A DNA stretch of 64,000 bases, from assembly GCA_964017065.1 (NCBI GenBank), contig OZ024789.1, positions 2,538,657 to 2,602,656 of the forward strand, read 5' to 3'. Positions within the stretch are counted from its first letter, which is position 1, and each line of letters opens with the position of its first letter. Below, piece after piece: positions 55,719 to 64,000 of the stretch. Below the pieces are notes generated by a model. That model searched no databases. It saw only the letters and a program-made list of their open reading frames with translations, and was not told the DNA's origin. The position numbers and the translations under genes were made by a program. The stretch comes from Haliclona indistincta (taxonomy: Eukaryota > Porifera > Demospongiae > Haplosclerida > Chalinidae).

Positions 55719-56935
55719 ACATGGTTGGGGATAAGTACTTTATAAAGTATTATTTAAGTAAAGTACAAGTACTGTCAGAAAATACGTACTGAAGTACATG
55801 TAATTAAGTACAAGTACCTATATATCAATTGCCTCGGGACTTAAGGTGGCGGGATACCATTTTAATGAGATTCATGACTTTGCAAGTGGCTATTTCTTTT
55901 TAAGCCAAGTCTATCTGTGCAGACGGAGTTGCAGTGTGCGCTTTGTTTGTCTATAGATAGGCATCGATAATAGCAAGTTTCAGCCACGTAGTGTTCGCCA
56001 TCACGGAACGACGAGCTCGCCTGTGAAGACTAAACACGATCGAGTTTTTACAATTTTTCTTTAGTTGTGTGAAACGTACGAAGCTAAAACTGCTCATGCA
56101 AGCTCATCTACTATCTGTGGAAGAGCCTGCGTATGGATTTCGCCGAGCAATGCTCGCACGCGATACTACAGCTGCGTACTCTGTACTGTCTGGCAGTACG
56201 TAGCTGCAGTATCGCGTACGAGCATTGCTCGGCGAAATCGATACACAGGCTCCTCCACGAATGGAAGATGAGCTTGCATGAGTAGTTTTAGCTTCGTACG
56301 TTTCACACAACTAAAGAAAAATTGTAAAAACTCGATCGTGTTTAGTCTTCACAGGCGAGCTCGTCGTTCCGTGATGGCGAACACTACGTGGCTGAAACTT
56401 GCTATTATCAATGCCTATCTATAGACAAACAAAGCGCACACTGCAACTCCGTCTGCACAGATAGACTTGGCTTAAAAAGAAATAGCCACTTGCAAAGTCA
56501 TGAATCTCATTAAAATGGTATCCCGCCACCTTAAATGCAAGTACAAGTATATACTAAGAGTTTTTACAGTACTCAAATACAAGTACAAGTACAGTTTTAG
56601 CTGTGAGCTTGCCAAGTTTGTTGGAAGCTTAGAATTAATGACTTCATGTTTATACATGTCATTTCTCTGTTCACACTATTTTATAAACCCAAAGTCCAAA
56701 ACTATTATGTTCAAAATGGCTAATACGTACTGTTAGCTACATAAAAAAAGTATAGTCTGTATTGAAAGTACTTCAAGTACTTGTAAGTACATTAAGTATT
56801 CGAAGTACATTGATATAATTATGTTTAAGCACAAGAACAAGTACATCCATAAAGCTGATATAATAATATTATGCCTTAATAAGTATAAGTACAAGTATGG
56901 CAAAATTGTACTTGAGTGTCCTTAAGTACAACCCT
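55719..56935. mobile_element. hAT-like element rich in AAGTAC words, itself interrupted
   Basis: Flanked by GGTTACAG at 55711-55718 and 56936-56943, an 8-bp duplication typical of hAT elements. The ends are imperfectly inverted (left ATGGTTGGGGATAAGTACTT, right AAGTACAACCCT). The body carries many AAGTAC/GTACTT repeats and is split by the palindrome at 55845-56530. Confidence 0.75.
55845..56530. mobile_element. 686-bp near-perfect palindrome with TTAA flanks (foldback element)
   Basis: Two arms of about 335 bp meet near 56188 and are almost exact inverted copies (ends GGTGGCGGGATACC / GGTATCCCGCCACC). TTAA stands at each side (55841-55844, 56531-56534), as for piggyBac or Kolobok target sites. 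The same 68-residue frame appears on both strands as a mirror artefact. It is inserted inside the hAT-like element, hence younger. Confidence 0.85.
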
Positions 56936-57165
56936 GGTTACAGAAGGCCTGAATACACACAAGGTTCTAGTAAAGGAAGCCTGAGCTGCATATAGTTACT
57001 AAAAATACCTGTTCTATTCTAGGTGAAAATTGCAACTTTTATGCTGGTTCCAATTAAAATATTAGTACTTAAAGGTATGAAGAAAACTTTGGTGCTTTTA
57101 TCCTGTGTGTCCCCATTCATTCCCAAAAACGTACAAAAATCTGCCCTACTATGTGGTACAGGTGT

Positions 57166-57237
57166 AGTCTCGTCCGTATGTCCCCCTCCACAGACCACAT
57201 ACTGGAATATAGGTGCATGTGGTCTGGGGACGAGACT
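57166..57237. promoter_or_regulatory. Interrupted palindrome upstream of TRIM-NHL gene 2
   Basis: AGTCTCGTCC and AGACCACAT on the left pair with ATGTGGTCTGGGGACGAGACT on the right, with a 16-nt insertion in the left arm. It sits 27 bp before the ATG at 57264, as before gene 1. Confidence 0.5.
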
Positions 57238-57263
57238 TTCTCAGGCTCAGCATTCCTCAAGTA

Positions 57264-59261
57264 ATGGCCGCTCAAGCACCCGCCATGGAAAAGCTAGATG
57301 AAGAGCTCAAATGCTCTGTGTGTCTGGATCGCTATGTTGATCCTCGTCTCCTAACCTGCCATCACAGATTCTGTAAGAACTGCATCAGCCTCGTCCCACA
57401 AGTAAGGGAGCAAGGTAGGCTTGTGGTAGAGTGTCCTAACTGTCGTAAGCCCACTCAGTTGAGTGAGGAAGGAGCATCGACCCTGCCTGTTGCTTTCGAT
57501 GTTAATCGATTGCTGGAGATTAATGACAAGCTAAAAAAGGAGGCTGCTACAGCTTGTGAGAATTGCACCGAGCATGAGCGACCACTGGATTTCTATTGCG
57601 AGACTTGTGATGAATTTATTTGCTTGAACTGTAGTAAAGAATCTCACCAGCAGCATCAGTACGACAGTGCAAGTAAAGGCTTTGAGAAGAACAAACAGGA
57701 GATAAAATCATGTCTTGAACCAGTGAAGGACCAGATCCATGAAATAACTGACAAGGCAATACCTCTTTATGATGTAGTAGGAAAGATGATCCAAGACCAT
57801 AGTGAAAATCTGAAAGAAGACATCGTTCTAGCAGTGCAAAAGATTGCGAATGAACTTGAAAGGCGTAAGGAAAATCTCTTAGAGCAGGTAGATAGAGCAA
57901 CACTTCAGAAGACAAGCCTAAATTTGTTGAAACGTGATGAAGTCACTAAAATTTTGGCTGAGCTAAATAGATGCAATGAGTTTGTAGAGGAGAAGCTGAA
58001 TTCACAATCTCCGTACCAGTTACATGCCGTCAAGAAGAGTTTGGTTCAAAAAATTGCAGACACTCGCTCAAAAGTTATAGTTAGTGAGCTTCAGCCGGAC
58101 CAAGAACCAGACACCAGGTTTGTGGTTGATCAAATGGCTTGTTCCGTTGGTAAGATTGTTAGCTCACTAAGTTTTCAGCCGCTGTGTAATGCAGTTTCGG
58201 TCAGTATTCCATCGCAAATATTTACTAAACCAGGCCAGGAGACGTGTATTCCTGTCGTGTTGCCAATGTCGATATCACCTGAGCAGGTGACAACCACTTT
58301 CTTTTCACTTGATAACCCTATTCAAGAAGAGGTCCTCCACCCTCCTGTGGTTCAGGAAGATGATGGACACTTCAAGGTTTGCCTTCAGCCTAGTGTCACT
58401 GGTCTACATGAGTTTAGTATGGACATCGGTGGAATCCCTGTCAAAGGTAGCCCTTTTACAATACTAATTCTACCATCCGTAGAGATGAGAGAGCAGGGAG
58501 TAAATGTAGTAGCAAGAGGTCTAAAATGCCCCTATAACTCGGCTGTAACAGAAGATGGTCGACACATAGTTGTCGTAGAGCAGGAAGGCAACCGAGTGAC
58601 CATTTTGACAACGGCCGGGAAAGTTGTCCGACAGTTTGGCAGGCATGGACAAGGAACTGGAAAATTTACAAATCCTCATTCTGTCGCTGTCTCGTCTAAT
58701 AACCATATCTTTGTGGCTGACCTTTGTTCAATTCAAAAATTTAAATTTTCTGGATCGCATGTTGGAACAGTTTCTCTAAGTGTGCGTGGAATTGTATTTC
58801 ATCTTCAGAGTGGAAAATTGCTCACAATATCAAAGAACCATTGCATTGAAGTGTTCAATCTCGATCTCAGCTATTCGCACTCTTTCGGTGATTTTGAGCA
58901 GTATGTTGTTGCTTGCGACCTTGCAGTAGACACCAAAGGGATGGTGTATGTCTTGACTGTCAAGCACGGGATACATAAATTCTCGTCCGATTTGAAAAGC
59001 CATATTTCTAATATCAAAATCAATGATGAAATCAGTTCCTGTCTAGTTGGTATCTGCGTTGATTCGTTTGACAATATCTACGTGACTGATGGAGGCAATA
59101 ATGGCAGTGAGAAGCCAATACTTATGCTTACTGCAGAGGGAAAGCTGCTGGCTAGGTTTGGAAATCAAAGGCATCGACTTCATGGAATTGCTGTCAACAA
59201 GACCGGAGACTTGTTCGTGTGCTACTTTGGTGCAGGAGAAATATTGGTCTATAAAGCTTAG
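57264..59261 (+). CDS. TRIM-NHL protein 2
   Basis: Intronless and very close to gene 1 along its whole length, by eye. RING with CSVCLDRY..CHHRFCKNC..CPNC, B-box CENCTEHERP..CSKESHQQH, coiled coil, filamin-like domain and NHL repeats. Differences from gene 1 concentrate in the RING: the loop before EQG is longer (ISLVPQVR), and the last pair is CPNCRK instead of CPICRE. It also lacks the CVSHSNG insert before the B-box. Start chosen at MAAQAPAMEKLD; an upstream in-frame ATG (57213) lies inside the palindrome. Likely a cytoplasmic E3 ligase with a substrate- or RNA-binding propeller. Confidence 0.92.
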   Translation: MAAQAPAMEKLDEELKCSVCLDRYVDPRLLTCHHRFCKNCISLVPQVREQGRLVVECPNCRKPTQLSEEGASTLPVAFDVNRLLEINDKLKKEAATACENCTEHERPLDFYCETCDEFICLNCSKESHQQHQYDSASKGFEKNKQEIKSCLEPVKDQIHEITDKAIPLYDVVGKMIQDHSENLKEDIVLAVQKIANELERRKENLLEQVDRATLQKTSLNLLKRDEVTKILAELNRCNEFVEEKLNSQSPYQLHAVKKSLVQKIADTRSKVIVSELQPDQEPDTRFVVDQMACSVGKIVSSLSFQPLCNAVSVSIPSQIFTKPGQETCIPVVLPMSISPEQVTTTFFSLDNPIQEEVLHPPVVQEDDGHFKVCLQPSVTGLHEFSMDIGGIPVKGSPFTILILPSVEMREQGVNVVARGLKCPYNSAVTEDGRHIVVVEQEGNRVTILTTAGKVVRQFGRHGQGTGKFTNPHSVAVSSNNHIFVADLCSIQKFKFSGSHVGTVSLSVRGIVFHLQSGKLLTISKNHCIEVFNLDLSYSHSFGDFEQYVVACDLAVDTKGMVYVLTVKHGIHKFSSDLKSHISNIKINDEISSCLVGICVDSFDNIYVTDGGNNGSEKPILMLTAEGKLLARFGNQRHRLHGIAVNKTGDLFVCYFGAGEILVYKA

Positions 59262-59805
59262 CACATGCAACTTCAATTTATTATTACAGACAATAAAACT
59301 AGCTAGTCTTACTCAGACTTCGTTCTCTATCTTCTTATCGAATTTTGCTTCCTCCTTTTTGGATTCTGTTTATCCTAACTGCATGTTTCTTGTCTTAGTA
59401 CTTTATTTAGTTGTCTGTCACGGCCCTTTGGTGCTGTCTTAGTGAGTTTATTATTTTGTTTATAATTATGTGGAAAATTTTAATTAGCTATATCCAAGCA
59501 GTTTTTTTTTTTTTTACATTGTCAGACTTAGTTAATAGACTTATTTGGACTCTAAAACCCTTTACTAAAAAAAGTTTTAATAAAAAAACTAAAAAGTGTA
59601 GGGATTAATTCGAGGTCATCCCTACATATCATTGCCTATCGGCAATGATAATTCCATTAATTCTTCATTTTTAATTTCTTGATCAAAATTAAATTTGATT
59701 TAATAATCTCAGCCCTTTGCACCTTTCCTGTATAGAATGTTATAATATTATTACCCCTTTTCACTGTTCAGACTGATTATAATGCAACTAGAGAAGCAGT
59801 GCACT

Positions 59806-59995
59806 GTTTATCATTCCAGTAAACTAATGGTTAATGGTCCAGTAAACCTATTATAAACAGTTTATCATTCTAGTAAACTAATGGTTAATGGTCCAGTAAA
59901 CCTATATAAACAGTTTATCATTCCAGTAAACTAATGGTTAATGGTCCAGTAGACCTATATAAACAGTTTATCATTCCAGTAAACTAATGGTTGAC
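59806..59995. repeat. Minisatellite, about 57-60-bp unit, 3-4 copies
   Basis: Successive units share TTTATCATTCCAGTAAACTA followed by ATGGTTAATGGTCCAGTA. The single-copy equivalent after gene 1 (54142-54175) has only one partial unit, so expansion followed duplication. Confidence 0.85.
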
Positions 59996-60917
59996 AAACA
60001 TTTACTGTTTGTTCATATAATTAAAATATGTATGAATATTACTACAAAATTAATGTGATAGTTATAATTATTTATAACAGCATGTTATGGCGATGAAACA
60101 TTGAATCAATACAAGAACTTCCCTGACAAATGTTACAGACAATGCTTGATGACAGAAAATCTCTTAATACTTCAGCACATCTCTCATCATCAGTAGAATA
60201 TTCTTTCAAGTAATTACAACCACAAAAAAATAATGTGTCTAGTGAAAGTATAGACCAAACCTTGATTGAAGATCAGCTTGACCAAAGTGTTCGTACTACT
60301 TCTTGCATTTTGAATAAATTTAAGTGATCTTGAGTAAACCATTACTTTAAAGAAAATTGAAGATTTCTGACGAAATCAAAAAAATGTATGGATGACGACT
60401 ACCACTGGTCAAAAACAGTATTATGTCAGCATACGAAATTAGACGTGATAATAATAACAATTATTTTGATAAGTAAAAGTAAATTAATAGAGAGTAAAGA
60501 GAAAAAGATGTGCAGCTCGTCAGCACAAGGTCAGACAGTTGAAAAAGCGCTGGAGAGTTTGAATAACGTACGTGCCTACTATCATTGCTTCACATCCATA
60601 TATAGGCTTCTCCTCCTCTAACCTAGCTACGTGAGGTGAGACTATACTACTAGCAGTTTATCTAACTCAGAAAACAACACTGATCGTATCTGTTTGGTAC
60701 GAATTGTTTCAATTTTCGTTGCACTTGCAATTCTTTACAAGGCTGATCTTATCCTTGAAAATAAAATCAAATGTCAGTGTCTGTGGCAGTAATTCTCACC
60801 ACATCCATACTGATTCCATAAACAGCTATAGTGCCACATGTGGTTTCTATAGAAATCTGCGTGTACTTTACATGTATTAATTATTTAGTCTTGTATGTAA
60901 TCTAATCTTAGTCAAGA

Positions 60918-61100
60918 TCAACTACTGTGAAACCTGAGTTAATAGTCACCTGTGTAAAATGTCTCCTCTCTAATACGGTCATTATGCTAGAGTCCCAACT
61001 ACAATGAGTTTCACTGACACCCTGTAATGAAGTCACCTGCCTAATCAGCCGTGAGGTCAATTTTACTGGCCCTAGATTAGCCAGGTATCACTGTATTTCA
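60918..61100. mobile_element. MITE with GTGAAAC / GTATCACTGTA ends, copy 2
   Basis: Homologous to 54655-54836 at the matching position of the next duplication unit, with small deletions. Confidence 0.65.
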
Positions 61101-61591
61101 CTTTTTCTCATCATTTGCAACAAGTACGTAACCAACTGACTTAATGAAAGTTTTTTAATGTTTAATATCGATCCATGCATGCAGTCATATCCTCTCTGTG
61201 AATCAAAACAGCTTTTGATGCATGTGATCTAAAGGAATAGTTTGTAATGGTTATAGTTATCTGTTCCTTCTAGGATTGTAATGATAATGTTGTAGATAAA
61301 ATTATCCATGTAGCTCTTCTGCAGTAACGCGGGGTACCAGTCCTATCTTGTTTAAAGTTCAGGAGCATGGTATTATACTCAAGATAAAATTATGCATTTC
61401 TGGGTTAAGTGAGCAATACTGAAGCCATGAGACTCGATGTCTCAGTGTGCAAATCCAAGTAGTAGTGAGTGAACTGATTGTCATAACAATGATAATCACT
61501 CTATCTACTCTGAAACAGCCTATTTGGGTACATACTATGATTCATACCATAAATAGTCAAACATGTGACAATTATCATTGTTCTTGTTGCA

Positions 61592-63580
61592 ATGGCTGCT
61601 CTCAACCAAGAAGCTGTCAGCAAGCTAGATGCTCAGCTCACATGCGCTGTGTGTCTGGATCGCTATGTTGATCCTCGTGTCCTAACCTGCCATCACAGCT
61701 TCTGTAAGAAGTGCATCGGCCTCATCCCACAAGTAAGGGAGCAAGGGAAGCTCATGATAAAGTGTCCCATCTGTCGTGAGTCTACTCAGCTTAGTGAGGA
61801 AGGAGCATCTGCTCTTCCTGTTGCCTTCCTTATAAACAACTTACTGGAGATAGATGCAATTCTAAAGAAGACTCCTGCAGTAGATGAGCCACATTGTGCC
61901 ACTGACAAAGTACATGAATGTCAAAAACACAATCGATCACTCGAATTTTACTGCGAAACTTGTGAGAAATTCATTTGCTTCAAGTGTGGCATGGAATCTC
62001 ATCATCAGCATCAGTATGACAAGTTTGAAAAACGTATGCAAGCGATTAAATTGTGCCTTGAAACTGTGTTGAGCAAGCGAATTCAAGAGTTCACTGACAG
62101 ATTGTCTATTTTTGATGTAACAGAAAAAAATATTAAAGACCAGAGTGAAGTTGTAAAGGAAGGCATCGCTCAAACAATTCAGACGATTATCGACAATCTA
62201 CAAAAGTCTAAAGAGTTCCATTTTGAGCAGGTCGAGAGAAATACACGTCAAAAACTGCAACTGAATTCGCTTGAACGAGGGAAAATCGAGAAGTCTTTGG
62301 CTGAACTAATGAAATGCAAGGAGTTCGTTGAAGAAGAATTTGACATACGATCCCAATATCAGATTCAAGCAGCCAAAAATAGTTTGGTTAAACACATTTG
62401 GGACACTTGCACGAAGATGAATAAAATTCATAGACCTATTGAAAAGGCAGATACTAGCTTCATGGTTGACCGTTCTGCTTACACCTTTCCTATTGGTGGT
62501 GTTGTTAGCTCACTGAACTGTCAGGCAGTTTGTGAGTTGGCTTCCGTTGCTGTACCATCTCAAGCATTTGCTGGGCCTGGTCAAATGATATGCATTCCTG
62601 TTACGATGCCAATCTCAGTATCACCTGAGCAGGTGACAACCACTCTCTCTCTTCAAGATAATATCTTCCATCCATCTGTGCTTGAGGTCGATGAAGGATA
62701 TTTAGTGATTTGCCTGCAACCCAGATTCACTGGTCTGCACGAATTGAGTGTGAACATGAATGGAATTCCTGTCAAAGGTAGCCCTTTTATAATACCTGTG
62801 CTGCCGTCAGCAGAAATGAGAGAGCATGGATTGGATGTGGTGGCAAGTGGTCTGAAATGCCCCCTTAACTCTGTAGTAACAGAAGATGGTAGAAAAATAG
62901 TAGTCATAGAGATGGAAGGCAGCCGTGTGACTATTCTCACTACAACTGGTAGAGTGTTGCGACACTTTGGCAAGGATGGACAAGGGCCTGGAAAGTTTAC
63001 AAATTTACATTCTTTAGCTGTCTCTTCTAGTGATCATGTGTTTGTGGCTGATGTCAAATCAATCCAAAAATTTACGATCTCTGGAGCCCATGTTGCAACA
63101 TTACCAATAAGAGTACGTGGACTTGTGTTTCATCCTCAGAGTCAAAAATTGCTTACCATATCGAAGAACTACAGCATTGAAGTGTTCAATCTCAACCTCA
63201 CCCACTCACATTCTCTCTGTAAATCGAAATATTTTGTCGATGCATGTGATCTTGCAGTAGACACCAAAGGGATGGTGTATGTACTGACCATCAAGCATGG
63301 GATACACAAATTCTCGTTCAATTTAAGACAACACTTCTCTACTATCGAAGTCAATGACCAGCTTTGTCTAAAGAGTATCTGCGTTGACAATTATGGCAAT
63401 ATCTATGTTACCAATGTGAGCGCCATTGAAAAGTCAGTAATCATGCTCACTGCAGAGGGCGAGTGTGTAACAAAGTTTGGCAATCAAGGACGTAAAGTTC
63501 ATGGAATATCTGTCAACAATACCGGAGACTTGTTCGTGTGTTGCTACAATTCAGGAGAACTTGTGGTTTATAGAGCCTAA
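61592..63580 (+). CDS. TRIM-NHL protein 3 (most diverged copy)
   Basis: Intronless. RING CAVCLDRY..CHHSFCKKC..CPIC at about residues 18-68, B-box CQKHNRSLEFYC..CGMESHHQH, coiled coil, filamin-like domain and NHL blades to the end. RING and NHL parts are close to genes 1-2, while the coiled coil is clearly diverged, which could change partner choice. The start at 61592 (MAALNQ) aligns with the other two; an in-frame ATG at 61565 would add a short hydrophobic stretch. The upstream palindrome of genes 1 and 2 is not seen here. Confidence 0.9.
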   Translation: MAALNQEAVSKLDAQLTCAVCLDRYVDPRVLTCHHSFCKKCIGLIPQVREQGKLMIKCPICRESTQLSEEGASALPVAFLINNLLEIDAILKKTPAVDEPHCATDKVHECQKHNRSLEFYCETCEKFICFKCGMESHHQHQYDKFEKRMQAIKLCLETVLSKRIQEFTDRLSIFDVTEKNIKDQSEVVKEGIAQTIQTIIDNLQKSKEFHFEQVERNTRQKLQLNSLERGKIEKSLAELMKCKEFVEEEFDIRSQYQIQAAKNSLVKHIWDTCTKMNKIHRPIEKADTSFMVDRSAYTFPIGGVVSSLNCQAVCELASVAVPSQAFAGPGQMICIPVTMPISVSPEQVTTTLSLQDNIFHPSVLEVDEGYLVICLQPRFTGLHELSVNMNGIPVKGSPFIIPVLPSAEMREHGLDVVASGLKCPLNSVVTEDGRKIVVIEMEGSRVTILTTTGRVLRHFGKDGQGPGKFTNLHSLAVSSSDHVFVADVKSIQKFTISGAHVATLPIRVRGLVFHPQSQKLLTISKNYSIEVFNLNLTHSHSLCKSKYFVDACDLAVDTKGMVYVLTIKHGIHKFSFNLRQHFSTIEVNDQLCLKSICVDNYGNIYVTNVSAIEKSVIMLTAEGECVTKFGNQGRKVHGISVNNTGDLFVCCYNSGELVVYRA

Positions 63581-64000
63581 ACTAACTCTCTGTGGAGCTA
63601 TTGTTCACAGATGATAACATTGTAGTAGCATTTAAATTTGTAGTATTTTATCACAATTTATACTATGAAAGGTGTGAAAGGTTCGTGTGTACCAGTATAC
63701 CAAATACGGATGTGCAGCATTGCTACAATGTAGACGGTATACTACTGTGTAATCTATACTATTGTTAGTCTTCCATAAAATAATATCAATGAACTTACAT
63801 CATGCAATTTAGTGTCGTTACTTACCCGGAGATCTAGAGAGCAAAGTCATGGAACCCTTCTTGTGGACACCTCTAAAATAAAGGACATCCACTAATTCAC
63901 TCCTTATGAATAATATCAGTGAACGTAGTAAGAGTATGGATTCCGAAAGTTGTAGACTTCTGTATACATCAGACCCCATTTGGAGTATGCCTGTCAAGTC
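63581..64000. other. Downstream of TRIM-NHL gene 3
   Basis: AT-rich; contains AATAAA-like signals (AAAATAATA near 63777) and a fragment of the GTGGAACC-type MITE at 63850-63895. No exon seen before the window ends. Confidence 0.5.

Larger units (their letters stand above)
59262..61591. other. Duplicated flank between TRIM-NHL genes 2 and 3
   Basis: Paralogous to the spacer after gene 1, with the same 3' UTR beginning (AATAAA near 59291). It has extra material including the minisatellite at 59806. No coding exon seen. Confidence 0.6.

Noticed and set aside
56065..56310. Pair of 68-residue proteins on opposite strands
   Set aside because: Mirror translations of the palindrome arms, with no domain signal.

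Overview
The window looks like animal nuclear DNA, most probably from a sponge (demosponge-like). This is inferred from AT-rich sequence, compact genes with many short GT-AG introns, a kelch-coiled-coil-TKL kinase fusion of a type common in sponges, tandem copies of lineage-specific membrane and TRIM-type genes, and dense small inverted-repeat transposons. No prokaryotic or organellar signals were seen. Exon structures below were assembled by hand from splice signals, reading phase and homology remembered at family level; no search was run.

Left (1-9 kb): a truncated and a complete copy of a large beta-helix/multi-pass membrane protein (+), then a seven-exon kelch-kinase gene (-). 9.6-14.6 kb: a 19-exon GRAMD4-like gene (-). 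14.7-25.5 kb: four paralogous intronless genes (-) of a putative aerolysin/ETX-MTX2-like protein, one frameshifted. Between them lie a 1.94-kb inverted-repeat element carrying a retroelement endonuclease-like ORF, a rearranged duplicate of the GRAMD4 5' end, and LINE and SINE relics. 25.5-28.2 kb: gene-free and rich in MITE-like elements.

28.2-38.2 kb: a 14-exon PTP-PEST-like tyrosine phosphatase (-). 38.6-40.0 kb: an intronless phosphatidylserine synthase 1 (-), head to head and 159 bp from a 17-exon EXD3/mut-7-like exonuclease gene (+, 40.2-51.35 kb). The 5.9-kb ninth intron of EXD3 contains, on the opposite strand, two copies of a four-exon Ly6/uPAR-domain membrane protein gene, one with a frameshifted cytoplasmic tail.

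51.6-63.6 kb: three tandem intronless TRIM-NHL genes (+) with duplicated flanks, separated by nested transposons that include a 686-bp near-perfect palindrome.

Two themes recur. First, paralogous copies supply empty sites that date and delimit transposon insertions. Second, most long (CT)n/(GA)n microsatellites sit directly upstream of 3' splice sites, with the pyrimidine strand always in the sense direction of the host gene.
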